A DNA stretch of 64,000 bases from NCBI GenBank assembly GCA_036379935.1, contig DASVFT010000168.1:11105-75104 (forward strand), written 5' to 3'. Positions within the stretch are counted from its first letter, which is position 1. Each line of letters begins with the position of its first letter. The translations under genes were made by a program, and so were the position numbers. The stretch is from JAOPZW01 sp036379935. GTDB lineage: Bacteria; Actinomycetota; Thermoleophilia; Solirubrobacterales; Solirubrobacteraceae. Below the pieces are notes generated by a model, which made no database searches, was not told where the DNA came from, and worked only from the letters and a program-made list of their open reading frames with translations. Of this stretch, positions 55,032 to 64,000 are shown in pieces.

Positions 55032-55363
55032 CCGCTCTTGCTCATCATCCGGCGAATGCGATTGAGGACGGCGGGGGCGATGTCCGAACGCGGGGGCGCG
55101 ACGGACTTCACACCGTGCACGCCGGACAGCGCCGGCTCGACCACCGCGACATGCGTGAAGTTGACCGCCGGGCAGCCGCGGCAGGCGCCCCGGTAGTCCA
55201 GCGTCACGACGCCGTCGGAGACGTCGGCGACCGCCACGTCTCCTGCATGACCTCGCAGGCGCCGTCGAACGCTCACCAGCGCGGCGTCCAAGGCAGCGCG
55301 CGCGGGAGCATCGGTCGAGGAGCGCGTGTCGCCACTCGGGCCCGGGATCGGCTGCTCGTCCAT
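55028..55363 (-). CDS. NifU C-terminal-like (Nfu) iron-sulfur scaffold protein
   Basis: A 111-aa protein with the Nfu core ALDAALVSVRRRLRGHAGDV, VVTLDYRGACRGCPAVN and the C-terminal GVHGVKSV. The CxxC (CRGC) is present, so cluster binding is possible. It starts 9 nt after the amidohydrolase stop and overlaps the alcohol dehydrogenase start by ATGA. An Fe-S scaffold in a dehydrogenase operon is odd, since none of the flanking enzymes shows a cluster motif. Confidence 0.78.
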   Translation of the reverse strand: MDEQPIPGPSGDTRSSTDAPARAALDAALVSVRRRLRGHAGDVAVADVSDGVVTLDYRGACRGCPAVNFTHVAVVEPALSGVHGVKSVAPPRSDIAPAVLNRIRRMMSKSG

Positions 55364-55372
55364 TGCCCGGCC

Positions 55373-56377
55373 CTACTTCGCCTGCTGCAGCGCGTTTGCC
55401 TTGGCGGCGAGGTCGATCCCGAGGGCGTTGGCGAAGCTCTCGGCGAAGATCTTGCGCCGGACGTCGTCGGTGATCGGTGGGTAGCCGTAGCGGTCCTGCA
55501 GCTCCTCCGGCATCTCCAGGGTGGCCAGCAGATCGATGTAGGCCTGGAGGTTCGGCCAGATGAACGCGTCGGTGCCGTAGCACAGGCGGTCCGCGCCGAC
55601 ATGGAGCAGCCCCTTGCCGAGGCGGTGGAGCATCTCGTACGGCTGGACGAAGTAGTGATTGAACAGCAGCGGCAGCACCAAAAAGACGTTCGGGAACCGG
55701 GTGGCGACGCTGATCGTCTCGTCGATGTACGGGTCGCCCATGTGGTGCATCCCGAAGTTCAGCTGCGGGAAGTCGTAGGCCGCCTGTTGCAGGTCGTTGG
55801 GCGCCAGCGTCTCGACGCGCTGCAGCCCCAGCGGCAGACCTTTGTGAAACTGGACCGCCTTGATGCCGAGCTCGATCGCCTTCTCCCAGAGGGGGTACGC
55901 GATCTGCTCGTCGTCGGCGCGCCACCAGGTACGCATGTTCTGCGCCTGGTAGAACTTGAAGCTGACAGCGCCATACTCCTCGACTTGGCGTTCCATCTCC
56001 TCGAGCGCGCCCTTGACACCCTGGTACACGGGGTCGACGCCGCCACAGAAGAACAAGCGGTCAGGGTTCGATCGGGCGAGCTCGTAGCTGGGCTGGGCGG
56101 GGGCCAGCCCGTCCTTGAACAGGGCGAACAGCGGAACGGTCTGCACCATGGCGAAGTCGGTGTCCGACTCCTCGAAGAGCACCTTGTTGGCCCACTCGTG
56201 CGTGGGCGGCTTGTCGACGGCCTCGTGCGCGACAGCGTGCCCGCCGCGCTGGGCTGACCAGTCCAGCGCAGCGTGGAAGCCGCCCTTGAGGTACCTGGCG
56301 TCGTCGTTGAGCAGGAGCTCGTCGCTGAAGTCGTGAACATGCACGACGGAGTCAAAGACCAACATGCCGTTCTTCAT
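55373..56377 (-). CDS. Amidohydrolase-2 family hydrolase or decarboxylase
   Basis: A 334-aa TIM-barrel enzyme. Metal ligands are visible: VVHVHDF (HxH at 13-15), QFHKG, GMHHMGDP and the Asp in YGTDAF. The family contains decarboxylases acting on aromatic or alpha,beta-unsaturated acids and some lactone or amide hydrolases. The ATG has AGAGAGG about 6 nt upstream and overlaps the previous gene by ATGA. Several Trp/Tyr-rich stretches (YPLWEKAIELG, FNHYFVQPYEML) are unusual. Substrate unknown. Confidence 0.8.
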   Translation of the reverse strand: MKNGMLVFDSVVHVHDFSDELLLNDDARYLKGGFHAALDWSAQRGGHAVAHEAVDKPPTHEWANKVLFEESDTDFAMVQTVPLFALFKDGLAPAQPSYELARSNPDRLFFCGGVDPVYQGVKGALEEMERQVEEYGAVSFKFYQAQNMRTWWRADDEQIAYPLWEKAIELGIKAVQFHKGLPLGLQRVETLAPNDLQQAAYDFPQLNFGMHHMGDPYIDETISVATRFPNVFLVLPLLFNHYFVQPYEMLHRLGKGLLHVGADRLCYGTDAFIWPNLQAYIDLLATLEMPEELQDRYGYPPITDDVRRKIFAESFANALGIDLAAKANALQQAK

Positions 56378-57117
56378 CGCAGCCTCTCTCGCTGCCCGAC
56401 GCCGTAGCGCTGCACCGCGGGGTGCTGGGCGTACGGCCACGTGGCTTCCGGGATCATGTAGTCGACGGTGGTGTACCGACCGGCGACCGTGTCGGCCAGG
56501 GATTCTGGCCCGGGATAGCCGATGACGCGCCACCCGATGGAGTCCGCGTTCCCGCCGTACACGGGGTCGGCGTAGAAGCCCTGCCGAGTGTGCAGGACGA
56601 GCATCTCGAAGAAGCCGAGGCCCTCGTCGCTGACCGGCTGGTTCGTCGGTGGCGCGCCGCCGACGCCGCCGTCGCCCAGCGTCTGGGGCTCCAGTGAGAC
56701 CCGCCCCGGACGTGGCTGACCGGACAAGGCCTCGAGGACGTCGTCCTGCTCCTGTTCAGTGAGCTCGACGAAGGGCTTGCCGAACCGGTCCTCGCTGAGG
56801 TCGTCCATCTCGGCGATGCCCTCGCGGTAGACCTGCTGGCGGTGGGCGATGCGCTCCTCCCAGGCCTCGGCGTCCTTCCCGCTCATCTGCAGGAAGCCGC
56901 TGCCGTCGGCGCTGGCGTAGATGAACTGGATGCTGGCGAGGAAGCGGTCCAGGAAGCGGATCACGCGAGCCTCGCGGGCACCCGGATCACGGTCGGTCGG
57001 AATGATGCGAGCGGTCGCGGCTTCCACGGTGTTCCACTCGTGCTCGGAGAAGAACAAAGGTGTCTGGTCGTCGTCGGCGCCGATCGGAACGATCGACCAC
57101 TGTGACTGGCTGGCCAT
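56374..57117 (-). CDS. Gluconate 2-dehydrogenase subunit 3-like protein
   Basis: A 247-aa protein. LFFSEHEWNTVEAATARIIP and TDRDPGAREARVIRFLDRFLAS match the gluconate 2-dehydrogenase subunit 3 family, the small partner of membrane GMC dehydrogenases. It has no Tat signal, unlike many members, so it may stay in the cytoplasm. The ATG has AAGGAG 7 nt upstream. It is placed 11 nt after the GMC oxidoreductase, the usual pairing. Confidence 0.8.
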   Translation of the reverse strand: MASQSQWSIVPIGADDDQTPLFFSEHEWNTVEAATARIIPTDRDPGAREARVIRFLDRFLASIQFIYASADGSGFLQMSGKDAEAWEERIAHRQQVYREGIAEMDDLSEDRFGKPFVELTEQEQDDVLEALSGQPRPGRVSLEPQTLGDGGVGGAPPTNQPVSDEGLGFFEMLVLHTRQGFYADPVYGGNADSIGWRVIGYPGPESLADTVAGRYTTVDYMIPEATWPYAQHPAVQRYGVGQRERLR

Positions 57118-57128
57118 GTGCGATCTCC

Positions 57129-58823
57129 TTAGATCTGAGCCGTGGTGAGGTCGCGCGGGCCCCGCACCGCTTCTGCGGTGCGGCCCTTGGCGTGCACGTC
57201 GATGATGTACTCGCTGCACCGCCACGCGTTGGCCATGATCGTGAGCGTGGGGTTGACCCCGGTGGATGTCGGGAAGAAGCTGCCGTCGAAGACGTACAGG
57301 TTGGGGATGTCGTGCGTCTGGCACCACTTGTTGACCACCGACGTGGCCGCGTCGTCGCCCATCCGCGCGGTTCCCATCTCGTGGCAGCAATTCCCGGTGA
57401 TCTTGTCCATATGCACCGGGATGACCTTGCTGGCGCCCGCGACCTCGAGGATCTCGACGTTCTTGTCGACCTGCCACTTGGCGTGGGCGTAGTCGTTCTC
57501 GTGGGGCGTGTGGGTGATCCGGGCGACCGGGAGCCCCCATGCGTCCTTGACGTCGTCGTCCAGGTCCACGAGGTTGGACTCGACGGGCAGGTCCTGGACC
57601 ATCACCCCGAGCTTCATGCTGTGGTTGAAGAAGTCGCGGTCGGTGTCCTTCGCGGCCTGTCCCCACGTCGGGCGGCCGGGGAAGGTCCAGTTGATCGGGT
57701 GACCGAGCATCGACGCGAAGATGAGCGTGCCCAGCAGGTGGCCGCGGTCGTAGTCGGTCTGGTAGAAGTCGAAGGACATCACGTTCATGTAATGGCCGGC
57801 CCAGGGATACAGCGGGTCGACCACCTCTTTGTCGAAAAGTCCGATCGCGAAGAGGTACTCGTGGAACGTGCAGTTCCTGCCGACCTGACCGCTGCTGTTG
57901 GCGAGCCCGTCCGGGAACTGCGCGTTGGCGGAGAGGTGCAGCAGGCGCGCGGTCTCGATGCCGCCCGCGCCGAGGATGACGACGTCCGCCTCCTGCTCGA
58001 ACTCGTCGCCGTCGGCGTCCCTGTACACCACGCCCTTGGCGCGGCCGTCGGGATGGACGGTGATCTGCGTGACGTAGCTGTCGGGCCGCAGGTCGAGGCG
58101 CCCGGTCGCCAGCGCGTCCGGGATGAACGTGTTGGCGGCCGACGACTTGGCGCCGACGGGGTCCGGGTACTGCTGCCAGAAGCCCGTGTAGGGGAACGGC
58201 TTGCGGCCGTTGTAGGGCTCCGTGACCATCGCCTGAGGGATGGGGAAGGTGTTGTGGCCCATCCTGGCCATGGCCTGCGCGAAGATGCGGCCGTAGTGGG
58301 AGAGCTTGACCGGCGGGGTCGGGTAGCCCGCGGTGCGCGGCGCTTCCCACGGATTCGCCCCGGCGAGCCCTGACGTGCCGAGCTCCCACTCGACCCGCGT
58401 GTAGTACGGCTCGAGGTCCCAGTAGCCGATCGGCCAGTCGACCAGGCTCGACCCGGGCACCTCGCCGTGCAGGGAGCGCAGGCGGAAGTCATCGAGCGTC
58501 ATCCGCGGGACGATGCCGCCCCAGTGGATCGTGCCGCCCCCGACGCCCTGCGGCGTCGGCGAGAACTGCACGACCTGGGTCTCGGTCTCCTCGTTCGGGC
58601 GGTACGTCCGCGGCTTGAGCTTCGGGTCCGGCCACACGTAGTTGCGGTTGAGGTACTTCAGCTCGTCGCCGGAGAAGTGCTCGTTGCGGAGCCAGGGGCC
58701 GCGCTCCAGCGCGACGACCTTCAAGCCGGCCTCGGTCAACACCTTGGCGGCGGTGCCTCCAGATGCCCCGGCGCCCACGATGCAGACGTCCACTCGTTCC
58801 GGAGCCCTCTTCCTGCTCTGCAT
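57129..58823 (-). CDS. GMC oxidoreductase (gluconate 2-dehydrogenase-like flavoprotein)
   Basis: A 564-aa flavoprotein. FAD motif CIVGAGASGGTAAKVL (about 14-29), VGGGTIHWGGIVPR, the active-site His in NCCHEMGTARMGD and GVNPTLTIMANAWR near the C-terminus mark the GMC C-terminal domain. It would oxidise a primary or secondary alcohol of a sugar, polyol or cyclic compound, probably passing electrons to the chain through its small partner. It starts 13 nt after the aldehyde dehydrogenase gene with AGGGGAG close upstream. Confidence 0.88.
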   Translation of the reverse strand: MQSRKRAPERVDVCIVGAGASGGTAAKVLTEAGLKVVALERGPWLRNEHFSGDELKYLNRNYVWPDPKLKPRTYRPNEETETQVVQFSPTPQGVGGGTIHWGGIVPRMTLDDFRLRSLHGEVPGSSLVDWPIGYWDLEPYYTRVEWELGTSGLAGANPWEAPRTAGYPTPPVKLSHYGRIFAQAMARMGHNTFPIPQAMVTEPYNGRKPFPYTGFWQQYPDPVGAKSSAANTFIPDALATGRLDLRPDSYVTQITVHPDGRAKGVVYRDADGDEFEQEADVVILGAGGIETARLLHLSANAQFPDGLANSSGQVGRNCTFHEYLFAIGLFDKEVVDPLYPWAGHYMNVMSFDFYQTDYDRGHLLGTLIFASMLGHPINWTFPGRPTWGQAAKDTDRDFFNHSMKLGVMVQDLPVESNLVDLDDDVKDAWGLPVARITHTPHENDYAHAKWQVDKNVEILEVAGASKVIPVHMDKITGNCCHEMGTARMGDDAATSVVNKWCQTHDIPNLYVFDGSFFPTSTGVNPTLTIMANAWRCSEYIIDVHAKGRTAEAVRGPRDLTTAQI

Positions 58824-58836
58824 GACTCTCCCCTTG

Positions 58837-60338
<1,502 letters not shown>

Positions 60339-60339
<1 letters not shown>

Positions 60340-61721
60340 TAGGAGCGCGTCGAGCCGGCGCCCGAGGTCGACGCCATGCTCCCGGAGCTCAGGCGCACGC
60401 CGCGGCGGGCCAGCTCCTGCTGCAGCTCCCCGACGTCGATGGCCGGCACCTCGCCGTCGCGCTCGGCAGCGATCGATGCCGCGACGCCCGCGGCCTCGCC
60501 GGAGGTCAGACAGGCGACCATGTTGCGCGTGGCGCCATGCGCGACGTGGTCGGCGGAGATGCAGCGGCCCGCGACGAGCACGTTGCTCAGCCCGGTCGGA
60601 ATGAGAGAGCGCAGCGGGATATCGTAGGTGCCGTCGCCGCCGATCTGGACGAACGACGCCTGACCGGTGTCCGGGTCGTGGATGTCCACCGGGAAGCAGC
60701 CCTGGCCGATGCCGTCCTCGAATTCGCGGCCGGCCTCGATGTCCGCGCGCGTGATCTCGTAGTGCCCGAGGACGTTGCGCGTCTGGCGCACGCCGGCGAA
60801 GGCCGCCGGCACGTAGTAGGTGCCCTCGAAGCCGGGCACGTTGGCCTTGAGGAACTCGCCGATGCGCGCCGCCTGCCGCGTGAGCTCGACGGTCGCCCGC
60901 GACATGGCCAGCGGGTCCGTGCCGTCGACGCCGAACACCGCCGTGGTGTTGACGTTGATCTGGTTCGGCCAGACGGTGTTGAAGAACACCATGTGGTCCT
61001 TGTTCGGGAAGATCTTGTCCCGCAGCACAAGATCGTTCCAGCGGCCGAAGCTGCCGCGGAAGTACACCGGGAGGGGATCCGGGTAGTCGGGACGCGTCGC
61101 CCACGCCGCGTCGCCCTCGCCGACGGCCTCGAAGATCTTCGCGTTGTCGGTGCCGAAGCAGCGCAGGAGCATCGAGACCGGCTGCATCTTGCCGGTGCGC
61201 TCTTCGCCCTTGCGGTACTGCGCGCCGGCGGCCACCGCGACGTCGGCGTCACCGGTCGCGTCGATGACCGTCTTCGCGTGCACGGGACGCAGCTGGTTCT
61301 TCATGGCGACCTGGACGGCCTTCACCGTGCCGTCGTCGGACTCGACGCCCACCGCGTTCACGCCGTACAGGACCACCACGCCGGCCTCGGCGAGGACCTC
61401 GGTCGCGACGATCCGGAACAGGTCCCCGTCGACCGGAGTCACGGAGTGCACGAATCCGCCGTACGGGATGTGTCCGACGGCGCCACCACGTTCGATCAAC
61501 CGGTCGACGAGCTCCTGAGCGATGCCGAAGACCGCCTGCTCGCCATAGCGGGTGATGTAGCTGTGCAGGCACAGCCCCGTGGTGGCGTTGCCGCCGACGA
61601 ACGGCTTGTTCTCGAGGAGGACTGTGCTCGCTCCGCCGCGCGCGGCGGCGGTCGCGGCGGCGACGCCTGTGATGCCGCCACCCACGACGAGGACGTCGCA
61701 CTGAAGTGCTTCTGGGCTCAT
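60339..61721 (-). CDS. FAD-dependent oxidoreductase (FAD_oxidored family)
   Basis: A 460-aa flavoprotein. FAD motif DVLVVGGGITGVAAATAAARGG (about 9-30), VGGNATTGLC, DATGDADVAVAAG and a C-terminal GRCISADHVAHGATRNMVACL segment match the PF12831-type family, often found with catabolic genes. No iron-sulfur motif is present. It is the first enzyme gene after the GntR regulator (22-nt gap), so it probably catalyses an early oxidation of the unknown substrate. Confidence 0.78.
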
Positions 61722-61743
61722 GGTCCGGGATTCCCTCTCGTAG

Positions 61744-62433
61744 TCAGCGGCTGTGCCGCGGGCCGTCTCCGACCATGTGCGTCCTGAGGAACTGCGCCCA
61801 CCACGCGATGTGCTCGCGCATCCGGCGTTCGGCGACCTCTGGATCCGCTTGGTCGATCGCCTCGGCGATCTTGAGATGCTCTTCGGCGGCGCGCATGGCC
61901 AACGGGCGCGAGGCCTGGCCGTAGCACATGCGGCGACAGAGCTCGACGCGGTCGGCGATGACCGCGGACATCTCGATGATCACGGAATTCCGGCTGCCGC
62001 GGATGATCGTGTCGTGGAAGTCGTTGCCCAGCTCGGCCACGGCCCCATCGTTCATCGACAGTGAGTCGCTGAGCAGGGCGTGATACTTCTCGGTGAAGGG
62101 CGCGAGAACCTCGGGCTCCATGCGCTCTGCGGCGAGCCGGCTCGCCATGCCTTCCAGAGCCTCGCGCGTCTCGTAGAGGCTCTGCATGTTCTCGGCGGTC
62201 AGGCTGCGAACGTACGCGCCACGACCAGGCGTGATCGACACGAGCCCGTCGCGCTGCAGCTGGATCAAGGCCTCGCGCACGGGAACGCGGCTGACCTCCA
62301 GCTCCTGCGCGACCAGACGCTCCGGAATCGGGTGTCCGGGGGCGTATCGCCCCTGCATGATGTCGTCCCGCACCCGGCTGCGAGCGAACTCGGTCTTGCT
62401 CAAGGCGGCGGACTGGTTCGTCTTTTCGATCAA
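61744..62433 (-). CDS. GntR family regulator (FCD/FadR subfamily)
   Basis: A 229-aa regulator. The winged HTH (EFARSRVRDDIMQGRYAPG, ERLVAQELEVSRVPVREAL, RGAYVR) is followed by an FCD ligand domain with metal-site-like residues (EMASRLAAERM region, NDFHDTII, EEHLKIAEAI). The TTG at 62433 is chosen because the preceding in-frame 156 bases have poor third-position GC and overlap the box array; GTGs at 62589 and 62580 would extend the chain 49-52 residues. It precedes the pathway operon and likely represses it until a substrate binds. Confidence 0.8.
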   Translation of the reverse strand: MIEKTNQSAALSKTEFARSRVRDDIMQGRYAPGHPIPERLVAQELEVSRVPVREALIQLQRDGLVSITPGRGAYVRSLTAENMQSLYETREALEGMASRLAAERMEPEVLAPFTEKYHALLSDSLSMNDGAVAELGNDFHDTIIRGSRNSVIIEMSAVIADRVELCRRMCYGQASRPLAMRAAEEHLKIAEAIDQADPEVAERRMREHIAWWAQFLRTHMVGDGPRHSR

Positions 62434-62588
62434 CTCGTTCGTCTCGTTCCGCGGTCCGGGCAGCCCACCGGCGAGCGGTCGGTGGTGGATGCTGCACCCA
62501 TCAACAAGAGTTCGCCGGTGCCAAGAGTATCCAAGGCCGAGCCTCTTACCGGTCGTCCGAAGCGCCCTGCAGCGCCGCACGCCGGTCA

Positions 62589-62641
62589 CTGGTAGACCAG
62601 TGGTATACGGGATTCAAGGACGGTATACCGTCGGTCTACCG
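62589..62641. promoter_or_regulatory. Four GGTnnACC boxes, probable GntR operator array
   Basis: Boxes are GGTAGACC (62591-62598), GGTATACG (62602-62609), GGTATACC (62622-62629) and GGTCTACC (62633-62640). Starts are spaced 11, 20 and 11 bp, so two boxes lie on the same face of the helix in each pair. Extended palindromes CTGGTAGACCAG, CGGTATACCG and CGGTCTACCG make three of them symmetric. FadR-type GntR proteins bind short GGT/ACC palindromes of this kind. A weak promoter (TTGAAT, 17 bases, TACCAG) reads leftwards through the array. Confidence 0.6.
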
Positions 62642-62673
62642 ATGTCAACTCCGGGTGCGATGACGGACGGCCT

Positions 62674-62693
62674 GGCGCGCGTTCGCGAGCGCC
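62674..62693 (-). terminator. Hairpin downstream of malate synthase
   Basis: GGCGC and GCGCC arms enclose a second short CG/CG stem around a TTCG loop (one mismatch), 17 nt past the malate synthase stop on the minus strand. No U-run is present. Confidence 0.35.
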
Positions 62694-62710
62694 GACGGAC
62701 CCTTCGCGCG

Positions 62711-64000
62711 TCAGTCGAGCCGTGCGTAGGCGGGGACGGTGAGGAACTCAGGGAACTCGTCCGCGAGGGCCACGAGCTCGAAGACCTCACGCGTCTCGTC
62801 GGGCCGGCCCTTCTCCCAGACGTCGTCGCCGACCTCGGCACGGATGCGCGCCGTCTCCTCGTCGAGGATCGCGCGGACGAGATCGCGGGTGATCGCGCGA
62901 CCGTCCTCGAGCCTGGCGCCGTGGCGGATCCACTGCCAGATCTGCGAGCGGGAGATCTCGGCCGTCGCGGCGTCCTCCATGAGGTTGTTGATGCCGGCCG
63001 CGCCGCGGCCTCCGAGCCAGAACGAGATGTACTGGAAGCACACGTTGACGTTCCCGCGAAGCCCGGCCTCCGTGATCGCCCCGGGCGTCGAGGCGGTGTC
63101 GAGGAGGTTCGCGGCGGTCACGTGCACGTCGTCGCGTCGGCGAGCGATCTGGTTGGGCCGCTCGCCGAGCACGGCGTCGAACGCCGTCCTGGCGACGTCG
63201 ACGACGTCGGGGTGTGCGACCCACGTCCCGTCGAAGCCCATCCGCGCCTCGCGTTCCTTGTCGGCGTGGACGGCCTCGACGGCGCGCCGGTTCGCGTCGG
63301 GATTCGTGCGCGAGGGGATGAGCGCCGCCATGCCACCCATGGCGAACGCCCCGCGCCGGTGACAGGTCGCCACGAGCAGCTCGGCGTAGGCGGCCATGAA
63401 GGGGACCGTCATCTTCACGTCGTTGCGATCGGGCAGCACGAACTCGGGCCGGTCCCGGAAGCACTTGATCGCCGAGAAGATGTAGTCCCACCGTCCCGCG
63501 TTGAGGCCGTAGGAGTGGTCGCGCAGCTCGAACAGGATCTCCTCCATCTGGAACGCGGCCGGCAGCGTCTCGATGAGGACGGTGGCGCGGATCGACCCGC
63601 GCGGGATGCCGAGCGCGTCCTGGGCCCACACGAAGACGTCGTTCCACAGGCGAGCCTCGAGATGATGCTCGAGCTTTGGCAGATACAGGTAGGGCGCCGA
63701 GCCGTGCTCGAGCGTCCGCGCCGCCGAGTGGAAGGCGAAGAGCCCGAAGTCGAGGAACGCTCCCGCCAGCGGCTCGTCGTCGAGCCGCAGGTGCTTCTCG
63801 TCCAGGTGCCAGCCGCGCGGTCGGACCAGGAGCGTCGCGATCGCGTCGCCCAACTCGTAGCGCCGACCGTCCGAGCTCTCGTACGTGATGGTGCCGTCGA
63901 TCGCGTCGATCAGGTTCGCCTGCCCGGAGATCTGGTTGCTCCACGTCGGGGAGCTCGCGTCCTCGAAGTCGGCCATGAAGCCGAGGGCGCCTGAGTTCAG
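62711..64000 (-). CDS. aceB: Malate synthase A, 5' end outside the window
   Basis: The visible part is about 429 codons of the C-terminal side. The reading frame stays open to the window edge, encoding LNSGALGFMADFEDASSPTW, the start of the malate synthase core. Other landmarks are RGWHLDEKH, KLEHHLEARLWNDVF, VLIETLPAAFQMEEI, LNAGRWDYIFS and MGFDGTWVAHPD. A type A enzyme is about 530 aa, so roughly 100 residues lie beyond the edge. It joins glyoxylate with acetyl-CoA to malate in the glyoxylate cycle. It is separated from the GntR operon by the operator array and a hairpin. Confidence 0.92.
   Translation of the reverse strand: MNSGALGFMADFEDASSPTWSNQISGQANLIDAIDGTITYESSDGRRYELGDAIATLLVRPRGWHLDEKHLRLDDEPLAGAFLDFGLFAFHSAARTLEHGSAPYLYLPKLEHHLEARLWNDVFVWAQDALGIPRGSIRATVLIETLPAAFQMEEILFELRDHSYGLNAGRWDYIFSAIKCFRDRPEFVLPDRNDVKMTVPFMAAYAELLVATCHRRGAFAMGGMAALIPSRTNPDANRRAVEAVHADKEREARMGFDGTWVAHPDVVDVARTAFDAVLGERPNQIARRRDDVHVTAANLLDTASTPGAITEAGLRGNVNVCFQYISFWLGGRGAAGINNLMEDAATAEISRSQIWQWIRHGARLEDGRAITRDLVRAILDEETARIRAEVGDDVWEKGRPDETREVFELVALADEFPEFLTVPAYARLD

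Noticed and set aside
62434..62589. N-terminal extension of the GntR protein from a GTG at 62589
   Set aside because: Third codon positions are AT-rich for this window, the residues are unlike a GntR lead, and the region lies downstream of the operator boxes where a leader is expected.

Overview
The window is GC-rich (around 70% by eye) with dense, tightly overlapping genes, frequent GTG starts and few intergenic gaps. Gene content (form I aerobic CO dehydrogenase, double-domain Lrp/AsnC regulator, PRC-barrel-like stress protein, an ECF sigma factor fused to its anti-sigma factor, delta-60-repeat and S53/M36 secreted proteins) suggests a soil actinobacterium of the Thermoleophilia/Solirubrobacterales type. 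That assignment is inference from content and style; no rRNA or tRNA gene was seen.

Layout. 0-16 kb: nitrogen-compound catabolism. A flavin N-methyl amino acid oxidase overlaps a homocysteine S-methyltransferase. On the opposite strand is a 2,2-dialkylglycine decarboxylase-like enzyme followed by a phytoene-dehydrogenase-like flavoprotein and a small protein. A CapA-like phosphoesterase and a nitrilase-family amidase diverge from a 25-nt gap. A seven-gene plus-strand operon follows (two tandem M24 peptidase paralogues, APC permease, metallophosphoesterase, M20 peptidase, two-domain Lrp regulator, DAO-type amine oxidase), with junctions of TGATG, ATGA or GTGA at most boundaries.

16-20.5 kb: a secreted delta-60 repeat protein, an internally duplicated membrane protein and small unknowns. 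20.5-30.4 kb: an aerobic carbon monoxide dehydrogenase locus. On the minus strand, five small single-membrane-span proteins are followed by coxM, coxS, coxL (form I signature AYRCSFR), coxD, coxE, a Cys-rich small protein and a stand-alone fragment-like CoxL domain, apparently one 12-gene operon behind a TTGACC-17-TATCGT promoter. coxG and a YceI-family gene face each other across a CRP/FNR-like palindrome.

30.5-42 kb: two GGDEF/EAL c-di-GMP enzymes flank an NCS1 nucleobase-type permease and an ATZ/TRZ-type amidohydrolase; a large LuxR-type ATPase regulator follows. 42-51.6 kb: secreted and envelope functions, with the sigma/anti-sigma fusion, a CHRD-domain protein, a small secreted protein, and S53 and M36 proteases transcribed divergently, separated by strong GC-rich hairpins.

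51.6-62.7 kb: a DMT transporter and a GT39-like glycosyltransferase, then a compact catabolic operon read leftwards: GntR regulator, FAD oxidoreductase, aldehyde dehydrogenase, GMC oxidoreductase with a gluconate-2-dehydrogenase-subunit-3-like partner, amidohydrolase, NifU-like protein and class III-like alcohol dehydrogenase. Four GGTnnACC boxes lie upstream of the GntR gene in two 11-bp-spaced pairs. The substrate is unknown. The window closes inside a malate synthase gene, whose 5' end lies outside.

Most unusual points: the five-gene membrane cassette fused to the cox operon, the orphan CoxL domain that has lost the cofactor motif, the sigma/anti-sigma fusion, and the unknown GntR-controlled oxidation pathway with its box array.
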